Assembly (NCBI GenBank): GCA_002429085.1
Contig: DIYR01000146.1
Span: 1 to 13,222, forward strand
Direction: 5' to 3'
Source of the DNA: Flavobacteriales bacterium UBA6049
Lineage (GTDB): Bacteria > Bacteroidota > Bacteroidia > Flavobacteriales_G > Salibacteraceae
Length of the DNA: 13,222 nucleotides
Positions within the stretch are counted from its first letter, which is position 1. The number at the start of each line of letters is the position of its first letter. Of the stretch, positions 1-6,976 are shown one piece after another. The notes under the pieces are model-generated. The model searched no databases. It was not told the DNA's origin and worked only from the letters and a program-made list of their open reading frames with translations. A program made the position numbers and the translations under genes.

Positions 1-1
1 T

Positions 2-337
2 TTAGCTTCTGGAAATATAGCAGCACCAATAAATTTAGAAACTGGAATTATTGAAGGAGAAGGTGTATATAGCGATATCACAAAAAATAATGAATCGGTT
101 CATCCAGTGACTGGTAAAACGATAGTTGGTTTTCAGGTTCCGTTTTGGGAAGAAGTGATGGAAACATCAAAAAAAATAGCGCTACATCATCCTGAAAACC
201 GTGGCGTAGGATGGGATGTAGCTATAACCTCTATGGGATCAGATTTTATCGAAGGAAATCATAATTGGTGTAAGATTTTGTATCAATTGCCTGTAAATAA
301 AGGTTTAAAAGATGTTTTAGAATCATATCATGCTTAA
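2..337 (+). CDS. Sugar-transfer-associated ATP-grasp protein, C-terminal part (5' end outside window)
   Basis: The frame is open from the left edge (codons from base 2), so this is the last 111 codons of a longer gene; the in-frame GTG at 107 is internal. The visible protein contains HPVTGKTIVGFQVP, then GWDVAITSMG and IEGNHNW. This pattern, with a late acidic residue plus Asn (E-G-N) that would bind Mg-ATP, is typical of the sugar-transfer-associated ATP-grasp family (ATPgrasp_ST), which is found in capsule and exopolysaccharide loci. The acceptor of this family is not established, so no reaction is assigned. The gene overlaps the next one, a sugar transferase, by 8 bases (330-337), which suggests translational coupling in one operon. 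Family assignment is by motif recognition; the ATP-binding N-terminal portion is not visible. Confidence 0.8.
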   Translation, partial: LASGNIAAPINLETGIIEGEGVYSDITKNNESVHPVTGKTIVGFQVPFWEEVMETSKKIALHHPENRGVGWDVAITSMGSDFIEGNHNWCKILYQLPVNKGLKDVLESYHA

Positions 338-953
338 ATATTCTGTATTTAAAAGAGTATCTGATTTTGTAATTGCGTTGATACTAATAATTTTAGCTAT
401 TCCAGTTTTTGTTGTTATTACATTAGCATTAAAATTTAGTTCTATCAGAACTGCTTTTTTTGTTCATCAAAGACCAGGGTTAAACGGAAAACCATTTTAC
501 CTTATCAAATTCAAATCAATGAATGATAAGAAGGATAACAATGGAAATCTGTTACCAAATATCCAGCGAATAACTCCTTTAGGAAGGTTTTTAAGAAAGT
601 CTAGTTTAGATGAAATTCCTCAGTTGTTTAATGTACTAAAAGGAGATATTTCATTAGTTGGACCAAGACCATTGGAGATGCGTTATATACCGTTATACAC
701 CAAAGAACAGAATCGAAGACATGAAGTTCGCCCAGGAATAACAGGATGGGCTCAGGTTAATGGTAGAAACGCCATTAGTTGGGAAAAGAAGTTTGAACTT
801 GATGTTAATTATGTTGATAACCAAAGTTTTTTACTTGACTTAAAGATTTTATTCTTAACTGTTAAAAAAGTACTGATTTCTGAAGGAGTTAATTCAGATC
901 AAAATAATACAGTAGTTCCATTTGATATTTACTTAAAAAATTCCAAGAAATGA
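330..953 (+). CDS. PglC-type monotopic phosphoglycosyl transferase (bacterial sugar transferase)
   Basis: A 207-residue enzyme expected to move a sugar-1-phosphate from a UDP-sugar onto undecaprenyl phosphate, the first membrane step of building a polysaccharide repeat unit. One hydrophobic segment (about residues 12-35) would form the re-entrant membrane helix. It is followed by the family core: HQRPG (46-50), FKSM (61-64), the catalytic Asp-Glu pair in SSLDEIPQLFN (D94, E95), SLVGPRPLEMRYIP (108-121) and RPGITGWAQVNGRN (134-147). The length matches the small PglC/WecP-like class rather than the large WbaP class with extra N-terminal helices. The start overlaps the upstream ATP-grasp gene by 8 bases, and its TGA shares ATGA with the following aminotransferase. 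The sugar specificity cannot be read from the sequence. Confidence 0.93.
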   Translation: MLKYSVFKRVSDFVIALILIILAIPVFVVITLALKFSSIRTAFFVHQRPGLNGKPFYLIKFKSMNDKKDNNGNLLPNIQRITPLGRFLRKSSLDEIPQLFNVLKGDISLVGPRPLEMRYIPLYTKEQNRRHEVRPGITGWAQVNGRNAISWEKKFELDVNYVDNQSFLLDLKILFLTVKKVLISEGVNSDQNNTVVPFDIYLKNSKK

Positions 954-2110
954 TTTTTAGAAGTGAAATTGCCGAATCACTAACGTTAAAATTTGCTGAA
1001 GCTGCAGGAAAGAGAAGAAGTGAAGGGAAAGAAATAATCTCTCTTGGTCTTGGGGAGCCTGATTTTGATGTACCCAAGGAATTAATTAATGCTACAGTGA
1101 ACGTTCTTCAAAACAGTAAATCTGGATATTCTAGTCCATTAGGTTTGCTTCCATTGAGAGAACTGTTAGCAGGACAATTTCAGGAATTAGATAGTATTCC
1201 TTGTCGCACGAATAATGTAATCATTACTCCTGGCGCAAAACAGTCAATGCAGTTGGTATTAATGGCTTTACTTGAACCAGGCGATGAAGTGGTGGTTATT
1301 AATCCTTCTTTTGTTTCGTTTATTCCTCAAATATATATTGCAGAGCCTCAATCTACAGTCAAAGTAGTTGACTTGGACAAAAGTGATTTTTCGCTTTCAA
1401 AGAAAGATGTATTAAATGCAATCTCAGAAAAGACGAAAGTCATTATTATAAATGCACCAAGTAATCCTACAGGAACAATTTTTTCAGATGAAGAAATTAA
1501 TTGGATTTATAACCTTGCTGTGGAGAATGACTTTTTTATTATTTCGGATGAGGTATATAAAAGATTATCGTTTAATGACAATGATATTCTTTCTATTGGA
1601 AGCTTAGAAAAAGAGGTGTCAAGAGTATTTACCGTAAACGGATACTCTAAATCTCACGCTATTACTGGCTGGAGATTTGGCTTTATGTCGTTTCCTGAAA
1701 CTTTTACCAAAAGACTACTGAAGTTACAACAACATATCAATACTAATACATGCACATTTATTCAACAAGCCATAGTAGAGGCTTTTGAAATGGATATGTC
1801 TTTTTTGAAAGACTACAACAAGGAGTTAAAAAGAAGAGCATCAATTGTGAGCTCCTATCTTAACGAAAGTAAATTGACTTTGGTGAATCCTGATTCCGGT
1901 TTTTTTGCGTTTATCAATATATCAAATACAGGGCTTGATTCAAATACTTTTTGTTCTGAATTAATTAAACAAACTGGAGTGGCAACCACTCCTGGAGTTG
2001 CCTTTGGTACAAATTGGGATGACCACATCAGATTGTCTTATGCAGTAAAACCTGATGTTTTAGAGAGGGGAATGAAGAAATTGGTTGAATTCTCAAATTC
2101 AATAAAATAA
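950..2110 (+). CDS. PLP-dependent class I/II aminotransferase (aspartate-aminotransferase fold)
   Basis: A complete 386-residue fold-type I aminotransferase, expected to swap an amino group between an amino acid and a 2-oxo acid. Visible marks are GLGEPDFDVP (33-42), TPGAKQSM (93-100), NAPSNPTG (168-175) for the cofactor, SDEVY (199-203), the PLP lysine in SKSHAITGWR (K234) and the carboxylate-binding Arg in HIRLSYA (R361). The active-site segment that reads PYWVSY in typical bacterial aspartate aminotransferases is PSFVSF here (119-124), so the stacking Trp is Phe and substrate range may differ. It starts in an ATGA overlap with the sugar transferase and its stop overlaps the next start by one base. 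In this context it more likely makes an amino acid or oxo acid for polysaccharide decoration than serves general metabolism; that is inference. It is not of the DegT family that aminates nucleotide sugars. Confidence 0.9.
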   Translation: MIFRSEIAESLTLKFAEAAGKRRSEGKEIISLGLGEPDFDVPKELINATVNVLQNSKSGYSSPLGLLPLRELLAGQFQELDSIPCRTNNVIITPGAKQSMQLVLMALLEPGDEVVVINPSFVSFIPQIYIAEPQSTVKVVDLDKSDFSLSKKDVLNAISEKTKVIIINAPSNPTGTIFSDEEINWIYNLAVENDFFIISDEVYKRLSFNDNDILSIGSLEKEVSRVFTVNGYSKSHAITGWRFGFMSFPETFTKRLLKLQQHINTNTCTFIQQAIVEAFEMDMSFLKDYNKELKRRASIVSSYLNESKLTLVNPDSGFFAFINISNTGLDSNTFCSELIKQTGVATTPGVAFGTNWDDHIRLSYAVKPDVLERGMKKLVEFSNSIK

Positions 2111-3111
2111 TGAAAGTATTATTTACAAAAAAATTTTTCTCACAGGATGTAGAGTATATGAAGGGTCGAGTTTCCAAAGAAGTTTCATTTATCAATGAAA
2201 ACAACTTTGATCCTGAAAAATTGATTGATTTAGTCTCAGAAGCGGATGTTTTGTTTGGTGGATTAATTTCAGAAGAACTTCTAAAAAGAGGGAAACAATT
2301 AAAATACATTCAAATTCCGTGGACAGGCGTAGATAATTTAAATTGGGACTTAATTTCCTCCTTTGATGTTCCGGTTTGTAACTCTCATTCTAATTCTTTT
2401 GTTGTGGCAGAGCATGCAGTTTCTTTAATGATGGATGCGGCCAAAAAGGTGTCCTTTCATGATAGGAATATGAGAAATGGTGATTGGAATAGAATGTTTC
2501 CGGGTGTGAAAAATGAAATTTCTCCTTTTTCAGCTTCAATTAAGAACAGCAAAGTTGGAATTTTAGGTTTTGGATCAATAGGGAAGTCTATACATAAATT
2601 ATTATCAGGCTTTGAATGTTCTTTTAAGGTTTTTAATAAATCAGGGAATTATACCATTACAAATGAACATACTGAGGTATTCGCTATTGAAGCGTTAATG
2701 AATGAGATTTCTCAATTAGATTACTTATTCATTACCCTTCCGTTAACAGATGATACCAAAGGATTGATCGACAAACAAGTTTTCGATACCCTTCCTAATC
2801 ACTCTGTTATTATCAATGTGTCTAGAGGCGTTATTATCAACGAAAAAGACCTGTTTGAAGCCTTACGGGATCAAAATATCGGTTGGGCTGCAATAGATAC
2901 TTGGTATAATTACCCTACTGTTAAGAATCAAAAAGTTCCTCCATCTGTGGTATATGATTTTCATAAACTGAAAAACATTACACTTTCTCCACATAGAGCT
3001 GGTTATGTAAATTCAGGTTTTCCCCATCTAGATGATGCGATTGAAAATTTAAATAGAGCTTCAAAAGGAGAAGCCCTAATCAATGTATTATCACTAAATA
3101 ATAGGTATTAA
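2110..3111 (+). CDS. D-isomer-specific 2-hydroxyacid dehydrogenase-like protein with a non-canonical active site
   Basis: A 333-residue protein with the two-domain plan of NAD-dependent D-2-hydroxyacid dehydrogenases, which interconvert 2-oxo and 2-hydroxy acids. The substrate-domain motif is WTGVDNLNWD (71-80). The Rossmann motif is GILGFGSIG (150-158), followed by a PLTDDTKGLI helix start (211-220), NVSRGVIINE (236-245, catalytic R239) and LSPHRAGY (292-299, catalytic H295). The third catalytic residue is odd: the Glu of the usual DVFxxEP motif, which pairs with the His, is Tyr in AIDTWYNYP (Y268). The protein is therefore either an altered dehydrogenase with another proton relay, a reductase with a changed substrate, or a non-catalytic homologue. 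It shares TAATG with the aminotransferase gene and abuts the ATP-grasp gene, so the three enzymes are probably co-translated. The fold is clear; the reaction is not. Confidence 0.85.
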   Translation: MKVLFTKKFFSQDVEYMKGRVSKEVSFINENNFDPEKLIDLVSEADVLFGGLISEELLKRGKQLKYIQIPWTGVDNLNWDLISSFDVPVCNSHSNSFVVAEHAVSLMMDAAKKVSFHDRNMRNGDWNRMFPGVKNEISPFSASIKNSKVGILGFGSIGKSIHKLLSGFECSFKVFNKSGNYTITNEHTEVFAIEALMNEISQLDYLFITLPLTDDTKGLIDKQVFDTLPNHSVIINVSRGVIINEKDLFEALRDQNIGWAAIDTWYNYPTVKNQKVPPSVVYDFHKLKNITLSPHRAGYVNSGFPHLDDAIENLNRASKGEALINVLSLNNRY

Positions 3112-4128
3112 ATGAATGTTCTGTTTACTTGTGCAGGAAGAAGAGGCTATTTGCTCAAATATTTTAAACAAGAGTTAGGAGATAATGGTCTTATTTTGGC
3201 TGCTGACATGCAATTAACTGCTCCTGCACTAGCTTTTGCAGATAAAAAAATTCAAGTCCCTGCTGTTTATGACGCTAGTTACCTTGAGGTTATCAAAGAC
3301 ATTTGTCAAAAAGAAAAAATAGACTTGCTGATTTCTCTTAATGATCTTGAATTACCAATTCTTTCTCCACAATTTGATGACTTTTTGGAAATCGGGACTA
3401 AAATTTTAGTCTCTAATATGTATGTGATTGATATTTGTTTTGATAAATTAAAAACTATTGAATTTGCTTCAAAACTTGGAATTAAAACACCTAGAACATT
3501 TACCAATCTAGAATTAGCAATTGAAGCGATTCAAAATGGTGAGTTATCATTGCCAGTTGTTGTAAAACCAAGGTGGGGTAGTGCTTCTATCGGAATAGAA
3601 TTCCCTCAAGATGTTGAAGAGCTTGAACTAGCATTCAAATTAGGAAAGAAAAAACTAAAACGTTCTATATTAGATACTATTAGCCAAACAGATTTCGAAA
3701 ATTCATTATTGATACAAGAAATGCTTCCTGGTAAAGAATTCGGTGTCGATGTGTTTAATAATTTTAATGGCGAAAGTATTGCCGTTTATGCGAAAGAGAA
3801 ACTGGCAATGCGAGCAGGAGAAACCGACAAATCTGCACTAAGAGATTGTCCAATATTAGAACAACAGGCTATTTTAATAGGCAATAACTTAAAGCACATC
3901 GGTAATATAGACTGTGATTTTTTTGTTTCCGATAATGAAATCTATCTATTAGAAATAAACCCAAGGTTTGGTGGCGGTTACCCATTTACTCACGAAAATG
4001 GAGGGAATTTTGTTAAAGCAATTATTCAACTGATGAAAGACTCTGAAGTATCTAATTTGAGTTGTTTTAATAAAATGTATGATATTCCATACGCTAAACA
4101 CGATAGCCTAATTCAAGTGGGTTTGTAA
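3112..4128 (+). CDS. ATP-grasp ligase, carbamoyl-phosphate-synthase-like (PylC/CarB-type)
   Basis: A 338-residue ATP-grasp enzyme, a family that forms an acyl-phosphate from a carboxylic acid and ATP and then joins it to an amine. The N-terminal Rossmann-like part opens with MNVLFTCAGRRGYLL, typical of the group annotated as carbamoyl-phosphate-synthase large-chain-like. The ATP-grasp core follows: LPVVVKPRWGSASIGI (147-162, adenine and glycine-rich loop), IQEMLPGKEFGVDV (201-214) and the Mg-binding, substrate-side motif EINPRFGGGYPFTHENG (281-297). It is far shorter than CarB and lacks its other domains, so it is not carbamoyl-phosphate synthase. The start directly follows the dehydrogenase stop with no spacer. 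As the last gene of the operon it could ligate the amino or hydroxy acid made by the two preceding enzymes to an amino sugar; the acceptor is unknown. Confidence 0.88.
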   Translation: MNVLFTCAGRRGYLLKYFKQELGDNGLILAADMQLTAPALAFADKKIQVPAVYDASYLEVIKDICQKEKIDLLISLNDLELPILSPQFDDFLEIGTKILVSNMYVIDICFDKLKTIEFASKLGIKTPRTFTNLELAIEAIQNGELSLPVVVKPRWGSASIGIEFPQDVEELELAFKLGKKKLKRSILDTISQTDFENSLLIQEMLPGKEFGVDVFNNFNGESIAVYAKEKLAMRAGETDKSALRDCPILEQQAILIGNNLKHIGNIDCDFFVSDNEIYLLEINPRFGGGYPFTHENGGNFVKAIIQLMKDSEVSNLSCFNKMYDIPYAKHDSLIQVGL

Positions 4129-4164
4129 GCTCCCCCAAAACCAGTTTGTTACTAATTTACTCGT

Positions 4165-4253
4165 AGTATTTGATTATTATCCTTAGATAATGCTAAGCAT
4201 CACGCATCTATATTTCATCTTAGATATAAAATCATAAAAACGAATCAAATACT
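4165..4253. repeat. 11-base inverted repeat with 67-base spacer
   Basis: AGTATTTGATT at 4165-4175 is the exact reverse complement of AATCAAATACT at 4243-4253. The arms are AT-rich and widely spaced, so they do not form a classic terminator. They could close off the 3' untranslated region of the polysaccharide operon, or be chance in such AT-rich DNA. Confidence 0.3.
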
Positions 4254-4396
4254 CTTTTAAATTATAGTATAATTCAATTTGGCACAATTTACTTAATAAG
4301 TAATTCTCAATAAACAACTATTCACTCAAAATAGATAAACACTTTTACTATTATTGTTTCTTATACTTAATCCTACATTAATTTTATACTCTTTCT

Positions 4397-4539
4397 CTCA
4401 ACTGTTCAACTCTAAAATTTATTAGTTATTCCTATTAATACTAAAATCTTTGAACTCTATTAGCAAGTCCTATTAACTTCTCAACTATTTAACTTTTCAC
4501 TTTCCATCCAATTAGATAATACTTCTTTCAAACTCAACT
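4397..4539. repeat. Degenerate octamer-phased AACT repeats
   Basis: CTCAACT occurs at 4397-4403, 4480-4486 and 4533-4539, and TTCAACT at 4405-4411. AACT recurs at exact 8-base steps at 4400 and 4408, and again at 4475, 4483 and 4491. This looks like a decayed tandem repeat in the G-poor spacer. No coding role is visible. Confidence 0.4.
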
Positions 4540-4550
4540 TTCCACTTATT

Positions 4551-6974
4551 TCACCCCTTCAATATTCGCTTCCAGAAAGGTTCTTTCTTACTTTCGCTGT
4601 CTTCTTCATAGTACCCATATCCATATCCATATCCATATCCATATCCATAACCGTACCCATAACCGTACCCTGTGTTAGTTTCTACATCATTAAAAACAAT
4701 GGCTAAATTGGTTGTACGCTGTTGAGTGAAGTATTCATTTATTGGCTCAAGTAAAGCACTTGTGGTATAGTTCTGTCTGACCATGTATAAATTTAGATCG
4801 GAGTATTTCATTAACTCGTTTGAGTCAGCAACTAATCCTAGAGGAGGAGTATCTAAAACAACAATATCATATTGATTTTTTACCTCATGTATGAATTGCT
4901 CAAAGCGTTTGGTCATCAATAATTCTGAAGGGTTAGGAGGGATAGGTCCTGCAGAAATGATATCTAAGTTAGGAATGTGAGTATGTTGGATAATATCATC
5001 CATTTCTGCGTCACCAATCAAGAAGTTGGAAACACCTAATTGATTACTTAAGTCAAAATCATTGAAAATTTTTGGCTTTCTTAGGTCTAATCCTACAAGT
5101 ACTACTTTCTGTCCACCAGTGGCCATAGTTGTACTTAAATTAATGGCACAAAACGTTTTTCCTTCTCCACCTACACTGGATGTAATGAGGATGGTTCTTG
5201 CGAGAATGCTCGATTTTGTATCATCTTTAAAGAAGTATTTGATGTTAGATCGAATTCCCCTAAAGCCTTCTGCTATTCCGCTTTTTGGTTTTCGATGTAC
5301 TGCAAGATTATCGGTTAAATTACTATGTCCTATTACACCAATAACGGGAATCTGTGTAACTTGGAGTAGCTCTTTTCTATTGCTAATTCTATCGTTTAAC
5401 AAGTTACGAAGCATGATAAATCCTACAGGTAGAATAAACCCTAACATTAGACCAATTAGATAATTACGCTGCTTATTCGGTGCAATAGGTCTTTGTTTTG
5501 TATCAACTGCTCTGTCGATAAAACGAGTATCAGGAGTGTTTCCTGCTCTAGCAACTTCTGCTTCCGTCAGTTTAGCAAGAAGGAACGTGTACTGCTGGTC
5601 TGAAATTTCATACTTCCGCTTAATGTTTAACAATTGCTGTTCCGTGCTTGGTAACTGTGCAATTTCAGATTCTACGTCTCGTTTTTGACGGAGTACTTCA
5701 TCTGTTCTTAGTTCATTTGCTTTTTGTAAACTTTTTATGTTTTCAAGCAAACGCTCACGTAGTCCAGACAGTTCTTGATCGATTCTTATTATGGTAGGGC
5801 TTTGCTCTTGCATGGTGGTTAATATTTTAGCCCTATCTAAACTTAATTCTACTAAATCACCTACGAGTTTGGTTAGAAGAGGATCTTCAATTCCGATTAT
5901 TGATGGTGCGACTAATCCTGTAAAATCCTCTTGACTTTGAAGATAGCTAAGTAGATATGAGAAATATCTACGTTCAGCTTTTAGCTGATTAGATTGAGCC
6001 TCTATTTCAAGATATTTGTTGAGAATGGTGGAACTTTGCTCAGAAATATTGGTTAATCGATTTGTCCTTCTGAAAGATTCAAGCTCACTTTGAACAGAGT
6101 AAAGAGTATCTGAGAATACATCTACCTGATCACGAATGAAACGTATGGTATTATCTGTTACCTGGTTTTTTTCTTGAACTTCGTACTCTTGTAATAATTC
6201 TATAGAAGTGTTCAAATAGTCCGCAATACGCTTTCTATTTGTGTTTTTCATAGACAATGAAATCAAAGAATTGGCATCATCTTCATTGGAAATCGATAAT
6301 ACTTTAATATACGATTCTACAATTTTATCTAAAGATAAAATTGTGATACTTAACTGATTACCATCTTCGTTTAGATATTTGTTAGATGTGGAGTTTTTAA
6401 TAAGTCTAAACTTGAACAAATCGTTTTCTATCCATTCTGATTCTTTTAAAGTATACTGACTTGAAGGGATGTTTTTTGATTCTACTATTTCTTCAGAGAA
6501 TTCTACTAAGAAACCTTCAGGTGTTGTGGAAACTGTCATAGGAACTCCGTAGAGCTGATCATGTTCTGAGTCGAATTCAAGAAGAATGGGGGAGTTTTTA
6601 TAAAAATCAGACTGTTTTATTCTTCCTTGGCTTTGATATCTAACTTGAAGTCCAAGTCTTTCGATCACTTTTTTATTGTGATCTCTACTCCTAAGTATTG
6701 CAATTTGAGCAGCAATCTTATCACTTGCTCCTCCCCAACGGAACACTAAATTCATGTTTTGGCTGGCGAGTGGGTTTTCTTTTTCTTGTAGGTGTATTAA
6801 CGCGTCTAATTGATACACATCAGTAGAGTAACGATTGATCAAGTGCGCCATAACAATTCCTAGTGTACAGCTAATCGCAATAATTTTCCATTGAGAAAGT
6901 ATTTGAAACAGGAGAGCTTTAACATCAAAAGCATCGTGATCTTCTTGGACTTTTGGTGAAGATTGTTCGGTCAT
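4551..6974 (-). CDS. wzc: Wzc-like polysaccharide co-polymerase and bacterial tyrosine autokinase
   Basis: An 807-residue inner-membrane protein expected to set polymer chain length and drive export through cycles of tyrosine phosphorylation. The N-terminal Wzz domain lies between two membrane helices (about 29-46 and 505-523), with a long helical periplasmic part (about 260-470) and the PIAPNKQR turn (497-503) just before the second helix. The cytosolic kinase follows: EGFRGIRSN (569-577, like the ExxRxxR oligomer motif), Walker A VGGEGKT (601-607), Walker A' LVGLDLRKP (626-634, D630) and Walker B VVLDTPP (705-711, D708). The tail is ten Gly-Tyr units plus one Tyr (769-789), the likely autophosphorylation cluster, then an acidic and basic end. 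It starts 2 bases after the wza-like stop, so the pair is one operon. No matching Wzb-type phosphatase gene is in the window. Confidence 0.95.
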   Translation of the reverse strand: MTEQSSPKVQEDHDAFDVKALLFQILSQWKIIAISCTLGIVMAHLINRYSTDVYQLDALIHLQEKENPLASQNMNLVFRWGGASDKIAAQIAILRSRDHNKKVIERLGLQVRYQSQGRIKQSDFYKNSPILLEFDSEHDQLYGVPMTVSTTPEGFLVEFSEEIVESKNIPSSQYTLKESEWIENDLFKFRLIKNSTSNKYLNEDGNQLSITILSLDKIVESYIKVLSISNEDDANSLISLSMKNTNRKRIADYLNTSIELLQEYEVQEKNQVTDNTIRFIRDQVDVFSDTLYSVQSELESFRRTNRLTNISEQSSTILNKYLEIEAQSNQLKAERRYFSYLLSYLQSQEDFTGLVAPSIIGIEDPLLTKLVGDLVELSLDRAKILTTMQEQSPTIIRIDQELSGLRERLLENIKSLQKANELRTDEVLRQKRDVESEIAQLPSTEQQLLNIKRKYEISDQQYTFLLAKLTEAEVARAGNTPDTRFIDRAVDTKQRPIAPNKQRNYLIGLMLGFILPVGFIMLRNLLNDRISNRKELLQVTQIPVIGVIGHSNLTDNLAVHRKPKSGIAEGFRGIRSNIKYFFKDDTKSSILARTILITSSVGGEGKTFCAINLSTTMATGGQKVVLVGLDLRKPKIFNDFDLSNQLGVSNFLIGDAEMDDIIQHTHIPNLDIISAGPIPPNPSELLMTKRFEQFIHEVKNQYDIVVLDTPPLGLVADSNELMKYSDLNLYMVRQNYTTSALLEPINEYFTQQRTTNLAIVFNDVETNTGYGYGYGYGYGYGYGYGYGYYEEDSESKKEPFWKRILKG
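4611..4670 (-). repeat. In-frame hexanucleotide repeat encoding (Gly-Tyr)10
   Basis: Ten 6-base units within the wzc-like gene. Read on the minus strand these are GGATAT (five identical central copies) flanked by GGTTAT and GGGTAC variants, all meaning Gly-Tyr. Because the unit is two codons, slippage would add or remove Gly-Tyr pairs without breaking the reading frame. Confidence 0.95.
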
Positions 6975-6976
6975 GA

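Larger units (their letters stand above)
4129..4550. other. Gene-free, G-depleted convergent spacer; possible Rho-dependent termination zone
   Basis: I see no gene here. The stretch lies between the convergent ends of the polysaccharide operon and the wzc-like gene. On the plus strand, bases 4321-4560 contain about 55 C but only 8 G, a very strong imbalance. C-rich, G-poor unstructured RNA is the known kind of site for Rho loading, so transcripts of the plus-strand operon may be ended by Rho. No GC-rich hairpin followed by a T-run is visible for either operon. Degenerate AACT-phased repeats occupy the right half. Confidence 0.45.

Noticed and set aside
107..337. A separate small 76-residue gene starting at GTG 107
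   Set aside because: The frame is open to the left edge and the residues before 107 continue the same ATP-grasp domain, so it is the tail of a longer gene.
4165..4253. Inverted repeat read as an intrinsic terminator of the polysaccharide operon
   Set aside because: The arms are AT-rich, the loop is 67 bases and no T-run follows; it is kept only as a low-confidence repeat.
4611..4670. CRISPR or intergenic tandem repeat
   Set aside because: The 6-base units are contiguous, lie in frame and encode Gly-Tyr at the kinase C-terminus; there are no spacers.
5062..5463. Plus-strand 133-residue frame
   Set aside because: It is antisense to the kinase domain of the wzc-like gene, with no family resemblance or start signal.
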